Positions 5,871 to 12,002 of a stretch of DNA of 12,002 nt are shown here, piece by piece. Each line of letters opens with the position of its first letter. Position 1 is the stretch's first letter. The notes below the pieces were generated by a model. It had not been told where the DNA came from and ran no database searches. It worked only from the letters and a program-made list of their open reading frames with translations. Origin of the DNA: DASZHA01 sp049644325 (GTDB lineage: Bacteria > Chloroflexota > Dormibacteria > DASZGP01); the NCBI GenBank assembly GCA_049644325.1, contig JBARRR010000025.1, positions 1 to 12,002 of the forward strand, written 5' to 3'. The position numbers were made by a program, and so were the translations under genes.

Positions 5871-7712
5871 ATGTTCGGAGTCAACCCTGCCCTGAAGCGG
5901 CGCGGCACCGCCCACCTGGCCTTGCTGGCCGCCCCGCTGGTCGCGGCTGGCACGCTGGCGACGACGGCCATGACCGCGCATGCTGCGCCACCGGTCAACT
6001 GCGCTGGCCTTGCCGCCGCCCTGGCCGGGGCAGGCGACGGCGACACCATCACCCTCTCCGACGACCACCTCTGCGCCGGCAGCTTCAACCTGCCCACCAC
6101 CATCCACATCACGCTCCAGGGCGCCGACGCCAACCAGGGGTTTGACAACACCGCCGGCAGCACGTCGATCCTGACCGGGGGTAGCAGCAAGGGCACCACC
6201 ATCCAGAACCTGGTCTTCAAGAACAGCACACTGAGCTCAAGTGGCAGCGGCGCTGCGATCTCATTGACTGGTGACCACGGGACGACCATCACCAACTGCA
6301 CCTTCGTCAACAACCACACATCGGCCAACTCCGGCAGCAGCGGCGGCGCCGTGAGCCTGACATCGGCTGCCGGACCGGTGGTGCTTTCGGGCAACACCTT
6401 CGGCTCCCTGACCACACAGGCGCTGGGGAATTCAGCTGCCACCGGCGGCGGTGGCCTGCTGGCTCCCGCAAACAACGTGACGCTGACCAACAACGTCTTC
6501 GGCTACAACACCGCGGGAGTGCAGGGTGGTGGCCTGGCGCTGGTGGGCGCCAACTCGCCCGCCGGACCAACCACCCTCACCGGCAACACCTTCGCCCATA
6601 ACAAGGTGCTATCCGGCTCCATCGCCTTCGCCGCACAGCCGGCCGCGGGCCCACGGGTCTCCATCACCGGACCGATAACCCGCGGCGGCGGTGCCTTCGT
6701 CGACAACGAGCAGGGCGGCACTCAGGTCGCGCAGGCGCACAACGTCTTCGACTCGAACTCGGTGGCAGCCCCGGCTTCGGGATTCATCGCATTTGCCCAG
6801 CCCCACGCCGATTCGACCGCTGACACCAAATGGGGTGGTGGCGGTGAGTGGATCCTGGGCGGATCCAGCACCAGCCTGGACGACAAGTTCACCAGCAACA
6901 CGCTGGTTCCCGCTCCCGCACCCGTGTTCACGGCGCAGCCCAACGCTCCCGCCCCCACGGTGGTGGAGGCCGACGGCGGTGGCCTCGGCATCGAGGCCAG
7001 CGACCTAACGGCAGGCGCCACATTCAGCGGTGAGAACCTGGTCGCCGCCGGCAACACGATAAGTCCCGCCGGCGAAGGGGCCGGGATCTACGCCGGGCTC
7101 ATCTCCACCTGCAACCCGAACTGTCCCATCACGCTGACGCTGAAGGACTCGACAGTGGCGGGCAACGACGCAGGCAACGGGACGGGCGGATCCGGCGTGG
7201 CCGGGGACGCCTTCGACACCGCGACGATCATCAACAGCATCGTCGCCGGTGATTCGGGCAGCAGCAGCGAGATCGCTGGCTTCGACACCACCACGCTGAG
7301 TTACACCGACTCCTGCGCCGGCACCGGTTTCACCGGCGGCGCCTACCCGGGTACCGGCAACACCTGTATCGATCCCAAGCTCAAGAACCCCGGGCCGGGC
7401 GTGGCGGACGTCCACCAGACCCAGGCCAGCCCCACGATCGACGCCGGGCTCAACTCGCTGGTCCCGGCGGGGTTGACGGCGGACTATGAAGGCGACCCGC
7501 GCATCCAGGGCGCCCGCGTCGACATGGGTGCCGATGAGGTCAACGTCGCCGCCGCCCAGCTGCCGGCGCTGCCCCAGGCGGGCGCGCCGTCGGTCGGGTC
7601 ACCGGCCGCGCCGATCATGGCCGCGATCCTGGTGGCACTGGCGGCCGCAGCCGCGGCGATGTTGGCCGCGCTCCATCGACGGCGCCCCGCGTTCATGACG
7701 CGCAGGTGGTGA
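5871..7712 (+). CDS. Surface beta-helix protein, choice-of-anchor-Q-like, LPQAG tail
   Basis: A 613-residue exported protein. Residues 1-38 are a signal peptide ending AHA. Residues about 43-500 are a repetitive, Asn/Gly/Thr-rich right-handed parallel beta-helix. It opens with the 'GDGDTITLSDDHLC' pattern and continues with many short turns such as TTITNCTFVNNH, NVTLTNNVFGYN and TTLTGNTFAHN, as in polymorphic-outer-membrane-type or pectate-lyase-like folds. Near the end, ASPTIDAGLNS...DYEGDPRIQGARVDMGADEV matches the choice-of-anchor-Q region seen on such proteins. The C-terminus is LPQAG (567-571), a hydrophobic stretch (about 578-605) and an Arg-rich tail (RRR, then RR near the end). AGGAGA is a good ribosome binding site before ATG 5871. 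No catalytic acidic cluster of a polysaccharide lyase is obvious, so adhesion or a surface-structural role is more likely than catalysis. Confidence 0.85.
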   Translation: MFGVNPALKRRGTAHLALLAAPLVAAGTLATTAMTAHAAPPVNCAGLAAALAGAGDGDTITLSDDHLCAGSFNLPTTIHITLQGADANQGFDNTAGSTSILTGGSSKGTTIQNLVFKNSTLSSSGSGAAISLTGDHGTTITNCTFVNNHTSANSGSSGGAVSLTSAAGPVVLSGNTFGSLTTQALGNSAATGGGGLLAPANNVTLTNNVFGYNTAGVQGGGLALVGANSPAGPTTLTGNTFAHNKVLSGSIAFAAQPAAGPRVSITGPITRGGGAFVDNEQGGTQVAQAHNVFDSNSVAAPASGFIAFAQPHADSTADTKWGGGGEWILGGSSTSLDDKFTSNTLVPAPAPVFTAQPNAPAPTVVEADGGGLGIEASDLTAGATFSGENLVAAGNTISPAGEGAGIYAGLISTCNPNCPITLTLKDSTVAGNDAGNGTGGSGVAGDAFDTATIINSIVAGDSGSSSEIAGFDTTTLSYTDSCAGTGFTGGAYPGTGNTCIDPKLKNPGPGVADVHQTQASPTIDAGLNSLVPAGLTADYEGDPRIQGARVDMGADEVNVAAAQLPALPQAGAPSVGSPAAPIMAAILVALAAAAAAMLAALHRRRPAFMTRRW

Positions 7713-7750
7713 CCGGCTAAGCTCACTCCAGAGCCAGAGGAGGGATTGGG

Positions 7751-8593
7751 ATGGGCGGAGTAGCGCTGGTAACCGGGGCGTCCTCAGGCATCGGCCTGTC
7801 GACATCGATTGCACTGGCCCAGGCCGGGTTCACCACGGTCGCGACAATGCGCGACCTGGGCAGGTCGGGCGCGCTGGAAGAGCGAGCCAAGGCCGACGGC
7901 GTCGAGCTCGACATCCAGGCGCTGGATGTCAGCGATGCGGCGTCCATCGAGGCCGGTGTCGCGGGCGTCATCGACCGCCATCAGGCCATCGACGTCCTCG
8001 TCAACAACGCCGGCGTCGGTCACCTGGGATCGCTGGAGCAGACCTCTATCGAGGACGCGCATCGCATCCTTGACGTCAACTTCTTCAGCGCCTGGAACAT
8101 GACACGGGCGGTGCTGCCCCACATGCGCGCCGCCGGCAGCGGCCGGATCATCAACCTCTCCAGTGTGGGCGGCATCGCCGGGCAGCCGTTCAACGATGCC
8201 TACTCCGCGGCCAAGTTCGCCATCGAGGGAATGTCGGAGAGCCTGGCACCGGTCATCAAGCAGTTCGGCATCTTCGTGTCGATCGTCGAGCCGGGGGCGG
8301 TCAACACCAATTTCGTCAACACCGTGGCCAGGGGCGCAGGCCCCCTCTTCGCCGACAAGTCCGATCCCTACCGCCCGATCCTGGATCGCTACCTCTCCGC
8401 CACCCAGGAGCACTTTGACGCCGGCCAGACCGGCGACGACGTCGCTGCCGTGATCGTCAAGGCCGCCACCGACGAGCGGCCGCACCTGCGCTACCAGACC
8501 TCGCCGGTGGCGCACGGGGTAGCCAAGGTCAAGTTCGCCGACACCGACGGCGACTCAGTCCTGGAGATGACCGGGGCCCGACTCAGGGCTTGA
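7751..8593 (+). CDS. Classical SDR-family oxidoreductase
   Basis: A 280-residue cytoplasmic NAD(P)-dependent short-chain dehydrogenase. The TGASSGIG dinucleotide loop is at 8-15, NNAG at 85-88, catalytic N110, S138, and YSAAK giving Y151 and K155, so the full Asn-Ser-Tyr-Lys set is present. R34 right after the second strand (VATMRD) suggests NADP(H). The PGAVNT segment after the sixth strand is typical. The C-terminal region after about 195 is the variable substrate part, so alcohol, ketone or lipid substrates cannot be separated. AGAGGAGGG lies upstream of ATG 7751. The gene is 38 bases after the beta-helix gene and may be read from the same transcript, though the functions seem unrelated. 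It meets the acylase gene end to end with one base between the stops. Confidence 0.93.
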   Translation: MGGVALVTGASSGIGLSTSIALAQAGFTTVATMRDLGRSGALEERAKADGVELDIQALDVSDAASIEAGVAGVIDRHQAIDVLVNNAGVGHLGSLEQTSIEDAHRILDVNFFSAWNMTRAVLPHMRAAGSGRIINLSSVGGIAGQPFNDAYSAAKFAIEGMSESLAPVIKQFGIFVSIVEPGAVNTNFVNTVARGAGPLFADKSDPYRPILDRYLSATQEHFDAGQTGDDVAAVIVKAATDERPHLRYQTSPVAHGVAKVKFADTDGDSVLEMTGARLRA

Positions 8594-8594
8594 G

Positions 8595-11177
8595 CTAGGT
8601 CTGACTCCTGCGGCGCCGCGCCCAGAGCGCGGTCACCGCCAGCCCGCCAATCACGACCAGCGGCCACCACAGCCCACGCGCGGTGTTGGGGAGCGTGTCC
8701 GGCGGTGAGGTCACGCTGATCGCCTTGACTGTCAGGTTGGGGTCGGCGGCGATCGCGCTCTCGCAGTAGGGCTCGGTCACCCACTGCTTGTTGCTGAACA
8801 TCCGCGTCTGGTCGGCGTAGTAGGGCGAGGTCTTGTCGGTCGACTGCGAGTAGGTGACGATGGTGTGCACGTCCGGGCATGGGGTGCCGTTGAAGTGCGC
8901 CACCATCACGAAGCTCGAGCCGTGGGGGACGTCGGGGTATCCGCCGGCAGCCGCCGACCACGACGTGTTGATCGCGTTGAACACGCCGTCGGTACCCGGG
9001 CCACCATGGATCGGGATCTTCTCGCCGTTCTTGACCTTGTACTGGTGCCCCAGCAGGCCGGCGTTGAGGGGGTCGCCCGCGGTGGTCAGGTCCTTGACGG
9101 CGTCGCCCAGGGCGAGCTTCATCAGCGGGTTGGTGGTGTTGAGGTCGCGCGGCGTGTTGACCGGGTCAGCGGCACTGAACGGCGTGCTCCAGATCGTGGG
9201 GTTGGGGGCCGGGCTTGGCACCGCGGCCTTGACGTGCTCGAAGAAGCGACGGAACAGCAGCGCGCCGGCGCTGTCCAGGTTGTCGTGCAGGTCCCACGCG
9301 GCGAGCACCGGGCAGGCCCCGCTGACGTCGATGGGCGCACCACCGGTGGTGGGCGCCAGTCCGCCGGGCAGCCCGGTGCACATCGTCACCAGGGCGTCGC
9401 GGCTGAGCTCGCCGGCGTACTGGCGATCGCCAAAGACGGTGTCCATCAGCTGCTGCGTCGTGAAGCGATTTCCCGGCCGGCCGTCAGTGCCGGCGAGACG
9501 CTGCTGCACCTGGATCAGCCCCAACCGCGTGCGCAGGCTGCGGGCGGTGGCCTCGTCGCCGATGATGCGGGCGAAGCCGGTCAGCGGCGACTGGGGGTTG
9601 CTGAGCCAGTAGCTGTCGTTGGAGTTGGTGACGTAGTCGTTGCGGAAGAGGTGAGGCAGGTGGCTCGGCCCGAATGTGCCGGGCTGGGGCGAGTCGGCGT
9701 CGATGTCCCACTCACAAGACGACTTGGACCCGTCCAGCACCGGTAAGCCCAGGGCCGCGAAGGTCGCGATGCCGGGCAGCGTGTTGCAGGCCGAGACCTT
9801 GGCGTTCGACACGTTGGGGATGTTGGAGACATCGCCGTAGTAGGCGTCCCCGTTCTCGTCGGCGGCGATGGTGTTGACCCAGGGGATGCCGACCAGCGTC
9901 CTCTGGATCTCATACAGGCGGCCAACGGTTTGCGCCTGGTCGGTTTCGAAGAAGTGGTTGATGTAGCGGAAGTTCATGGCGTTGGCGTCGCGCATCGCGA
10001 ATGCCGTCGCCGGGGTCCACGGGAAGAGCGGCAGCCCCAGGATGGAGGTGAAGATCGGGCCGTAGTGTGTTGTCCAAAGCGTGCGCGACTGCGGCGCCAG
10101 GCTGCCGTCGGCCTGCTTGACCATTACGGTCATCGTCCGCGAGGTCATCGCCCGCTGGGCGCCGTCATAGAGATAGGTGGTCGGCGACCCCGGCAGCAGT
10201 GTTAGCTCGACCGGCGTGAAGCGGTAGGCGGTGGAGACGGTGTGGCTCCAGGCGAGGTGGTCGGTGTGCCCGATCAGCACCAGCGGCACCCCGTACAGGC
10301 TGGCGCCCTCGACGTTGAACTGGCCCGGGATGGTCAGCTGCGCTTGGTATAGCCGCTCGGATCCCTCCCAGGGAAAGTGGGGATTGCCGAGGACCATGCC
10401 GCGCCCGTTGTCGGTGGCGTCGCTGCCCAGGCCGTAGGCGTTGCTGCCGATCTCGTGCAGCGTGTCGAAGGCGGTCTGGAGCTGGCCGGCCTGGGCCGGG
10501 GTGATCGTGGTCGCCGGACCGACCGCGCTGTGGGGACCAGGAGGCGGCTGGGCACTACCGATACCGTCGATGGCGACGCCGCTGGAGGCCAGGAGCGCCA
10601 GCTCGTAAAACCGCAGGTAGGCATCCATCTCGGTGATCGGCCGCACCCAAGGCGCGCCCTTGCACGCCGGGTCGGTCAGGTTGGCGACGCCCGTGTCGGC
10701 GAGGAACTTGTTGTAGCCGGCGACATAACCCCGAACCAGGTCCTTGGCTCCCTGGACCGGCCCGTCGGGGGGTGGTCTGGATACCAGGCCCTCGACCACG
10801 TGCGAATCGATGATCTGCTGGAAGAAGAAGTCGCTGTTGAGGTTGTTGTTGACGCTGCCATTGCCGCCGAAGGTCCATGAGGCGTTGGGGCCGAAGAAGC
10901 GCGAACGCTGCGCGTTGACCGTGACGTACTGGTCGGCGATGACGCAGATGTTGTCCTGCGCGAAGGCGTATCCGTAGCCCAGCCCGACGCCGGCGAAGTC
11001 ATTGGCGAGGATGTGTGGGATCCCGTGCGATGTCCGTCGGATCGTGGCGCTGAGCCCATTGGCCGCCAGCGCCGAGCCACCGCCCGCTGGGCTGATGGCC
11101 AGCATTGGCGAAAGCGTCAACACCAGCAACGCCACAGCCGCGACCCGATACAGCGGCCCCCACCGCCTACCCGCCAT
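8595..11177 (-). CDS. Penicillin-acylase-family Ntn hydrolase, exported, LPNTA tail
   Basis: An 860-residue exported amidase precursor. The signal peptide is about 1-38 (ending ALA). The alpha-chain region follows, then GSNAYGLG, in which S245 would become the N-terminal nucleophile after self-cleavage between G244 and S245. GNPHFPWEG puts His at position 23 of the beta chain (H267), as in this family. NSNDSYWLSN (about 518-527) carries the Asn of the active site. The motif set is closest to aculeacin-A-acylase/acyl-homoserine-lactone-acylase-type enzymes, which hydrolyse amide bonds of acylated compounds; the true substrate is unknown. The length is usual or slightly long. The unusual part is the C-terminus: LPNTA at 829-833, a hydrophobic segment (about 838-853) and ARRRRSQT, a sortase-type signal. 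No ribosome binding site is seen, but CATAAT lies six bases before the ATG. Confidence 0.9.
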   Translation of the reverse strand: MAGRRWGPLYRVAAVALLVLTLSPMLAISPAGGGSALAANGLSATIRRTSHGIPHILANDFAGVGLGYGYAFAQDNICVIADQYVTVNAQRSRFFGPNASWTFGGNGSVNNNLNSDFFFQQIIDSHVVEGLVSRPPPDGPVQGAKDLVRGYVAGYNKFLADTGVANLTDPACKGAPWVRPITEMDAYLRFYELALLASSGVAIDGIGSAQPPPGPHSAVGPATTITPAQAGQLQTAFDTLHEIGSNAYGLGSDATDNGRGMVLGNPHFPWEGSERLYQAQLTIPGQFNVEGASLYGVPLVLIGHTDHLAWSHTVSTAYRFTPVELTLLPGSPTTYLYDGAQRAMTSRTMTVMVKQADGSLAPQSRTLWTTHYGPIFTSILGLPLFPWTPATAFAMRDANAMNFRYINHFFETDQAQTVGRLYEIQRTLVGIPWVNTIAADENGDAYYGDVSNIPNVSNAKVSACNTLPGIATFAALGLPVLDGSKSSCEWDIDADSPQPGTFGPSHLPHLFRNDYVTNSNDSYWLSNPQSPLTGFARIIGDEATARSLRTRLGLIQVQQRLAGTDGRPGNRFTTQQLMDTVFGDRQYAGELSRDALVTMCTGLPGGLAPTTGGAPIDVSGACPVLAAWDLHDNLDSAGALLFRRFFEHVKAAVPSPAPNPTIWSTPFSAADPVNTPRDLNTTNPLMKLALGDAVKDLTTAGDPLNAGLLGHQYKVKNGEKIPIHGGPGTDGVFNAINTSWSAAAGGYPDVPHGSSFVMVAHFNGTPCPDVHTIVTYSQSTDKTSPYYADQTRMFSNKQWVTEPYCESAIAADPNLTVKAISVTSPPDTLPNTARGLWWPLVVIGGLAVTALWARRRRSQT

Positions 11178-11189
11178 CGGGCCATTATG
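11178..11189 (-). promoter_or_regulatory. Putative leaderless promoter of the acylase gene
   Basis: CATAAT (11189-11184, minus strand) sits exactly six bases before ATG 11177, the same arrangement as at vapB. No Shine-Dalgarno sequence is present. No clear -35 box is seen at normal spacing. Confidence 0.4.
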
Positions 11190-11202
11190 CGTGTCCCCGG
11201 AT

Positions 11203-11229
11203 GTCGATATCCGGCGGTCGCGGATCGAC
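11203..11229. promoter_or_regulatory. Interrupted inverted repeat in the divergent acylase / DGPF promoter region
   Basis: GTCGATATCC (11203-11212) and GGATCGAC (11222-11229) are inverted arms that differ by a two-base AT insertion. The repeat lies in the 97-base gap between divergent genes, so a shared regulator site is possible but unproven. Confidence 0.25.
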
Positions 11230-11274
11230 GTAGTCTATGAGCGGCGCAAGGGACCGCTGATTGGAGTGATCGAG

Positions 11275-11619
11275 ATGAAGTACATGCTTCTCTTCTGTGG
11301 CGATGCTGAGTACAACCAGCAGTGGGACAGCTTCCCCCAGGAGCAAAAGGACGAGTACATGGCCCAGATCGGCCAGTGGTTCGGCAAGCACGCCGACAAG
11401 CTGGAGGTGACCCACCAGCTGGAGAGCCCCTCCACGGCCAAGACCGTGCGCGGCAGCAACGGCACCCGCACCGTCACCGACGGCCCCTTCATCGAGGCCA
11501 AGGAGATCATCGGCGGCTTCGCGGTGTTCGACGTCGCCGACGAGGCGGAAGCGCTTCAGCTGGCCAAGGAATGGCCCGCCGGCGGAACCGTCGAAGTGCG
11601 GCCGGTGGTGCCGCGGTAG
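11275..11619 (+). CDS. DGPF/YciI-like protein paired with an ECF sigma factor
   Basis: A 114-residue soluble protein of the YciI-related (DGPF) family. It starts MKYMLLFCGD and carries the diagnostic DGPF at 69-72 in the context DGPFIEAKEIIGGFAVFDV. The fold is a small ferredoxin-like alpha/beta domain. The biochemical role of DGPF proteins is not settled, but they are known to be encoded next to ECF42-group sigma factors and are thought to work with or under them. That is the arrangement here: the sigma-factor gene follows on the same strand. A longer frame extends upstream to 11002, but its added residues overlap the acylase start and match nothing; ATG 11275 with GGAG eight bases upstream gives the family-like N-terminus. 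The gene is divergent from the acylase. Confidence 0.9.
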   Translation: MKYMLLFCGDAEYNQQWDSFPQEQKDEYMAQIGQWFGKHADKLEVTHQLESPSTAKTVRGSNGTRTVTDGPFIEAKEIIGGFAVFDVADEAEALQLAKEWPAGGTVEVRPVVPR

Positions 11620-12002
11620 GGCAGCAGGACGCTGGGCGCGAGGCGGCTGAGGCCGCGCTCGCGCGCGTCTACAGGGAGGAGGCGGGCCGGCTGACGGGTT
11701 CGCTGGTCCGCATCCTCGGCAATTTCGATGTCGCCGAGGAGGCCGTCCAGGACGCCATCGTCGCGGCCCTGGAGAACTGGCCCGAGGAGGGCGTGCCGGC
11801 GCAGCCGGGCGCGTGGCTCCAGACAGTCGCCCGCCGCCGCGCCATCGACCGCCTGCGTCGCGACAGCAACTACCTGAGCAAGCTGGCGCTCCTGATGGAG
11901 CCGGAGAGGAGCGCCCCGCCGGAACCTGACGACCGGCTCCGGCTGATCTTCACCTGCTGCCACCCCGCGCTCTCACGGGAAGCGCAGGTCGCTCTGACCC
12001 TG
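11571..12002 (+). CDS. ECF42-like RNA polymerase sigma factor (partial, right edge)
   Basis: An open frame of 144 codons that runs off the window. Region 2 is clear: VYREEAGRL (from residue 33), NFDVAEEAVQDAIVAAL and WLQTVARRRAIDRLRR. The signature DDRLRLIFTCCHPAL (120-134) then EAQVALTL marks the start of region 4 and is typical of the ECF42/SigI-like group, which also has a long C-terminal extension (outside this window). It would direct RNA polymerase to a small regulon, often including its own DGPF partner. The only standard start in frame is ATG 11571, which overlaps the DGPF gene by 49 bases and has AAGGA touching the ATG rather than properly spaced. The first 30 residues are low-complexity Arg/Ala, so the true start may be a non-standard codon nearer the DGPF stop. 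Confidence 0.9.
   Translation, partial: MARRRNRRSAAGGAAVGQQDAGREAAEAALARVYREEAGRLTGSLVRILGNFDVAEEAVQDAIVAALENWPEEGVPAQPGAWLQTVARRRAIDRLRRDSNYLSKLALLMEPERSAPPEPDDRLRLIFTCCHPALSREAQVALTL

Noticed and set aside
5042..6493. A 483-codon open frame on the minus strand
   Set aside because: It lies opposite two well-supported secreted-protein genes, has no recognisable domain, and long antisense frames are expected in DNA this rich in G and C.
7784..8515. Minus-strand 243-codon frame opposite the SDR gene
   Set aside because: The SDR motifs are complete on the plus strand and the antisense product matches nothing.
8854..9746. Plus-strand frames of about 250-290 codons opposite the acylase
   Set aside because: They are shadows of the acylase frame; the acylase has all its family motifs in the other strand.
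11002..11274. Upstream extension of the DGPF gene frame
   Set aside because: The added 91 residues overlap the acylase 5' end and match no family, whereas ATG 11275 gives the expected N-terminus and has a ribosome binding site.

Overview
The window looks like chromosomal DNA from a high-GC, probably Gram-positive-type (single-membrane) bacterium. Genes are closely packed and G/C-rich at third codon positions. Secreted proteins carry Sec signal peptides, a lipobox, or LPxTG-like C-terminal anchors. Actinomycetota, Chloroflexota or the Dormibacterota-type soil lineages would all fit; the sequence alone does not decide. I see no phage, transposon, CRISPR array, rRNA or tRNA, and no gene-free stretch exceeds 300 bases.

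Layout. Positions 1-1361 (minus) hold the transmembrane half of an ABC exporter whose ATPase domain lies beyond the left edge. A VapBC-type toxin-antitoxin pair follows on the same strand (1419-2053). A divergent lipoprotein gene (2180-2761, plus) then converges on a two-gene minus-strand unit of a CBS-domain protein and an ABM-like small protein (3560-2793).

From 3708 to 8593 there is a plus-strand run: a surface protein with an amidotransferase-like domain, an Ig-like domain and an LPKAG tail; a secreted GH25-like/DUF1906-like protein that appears to start at CTG; a beta-helix/choice-of-anchor-Q-like surface protein with an LPQAG tail; and a classical SDR oxidoreductase. It meets, one base away, a large minus-strand penicillin-acylase-family Ntn hydrolase (8595-11177) with a signal peptide and an LPNTA + TM + Arg tail. 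Diverging from the acylase is a DGPF/YciI-like gene, then the start of an ECF42-like sigma factor that runs off the right edge.

The main theme is the cell envelope: four exported proteins (three with sortase-like tails) lie within about 7.5 kb, and a lipoprotein lies nearby. The best leads are the shared LPxAGAxxVGxPA tail on two surface proteins, a possibly wall-anchored acylase, the CTG start, and an identical CATAAT-N6-ATG arrangement at two genes, which suggests leaderless transcripts. No clearly new defence or mobile system is visible.
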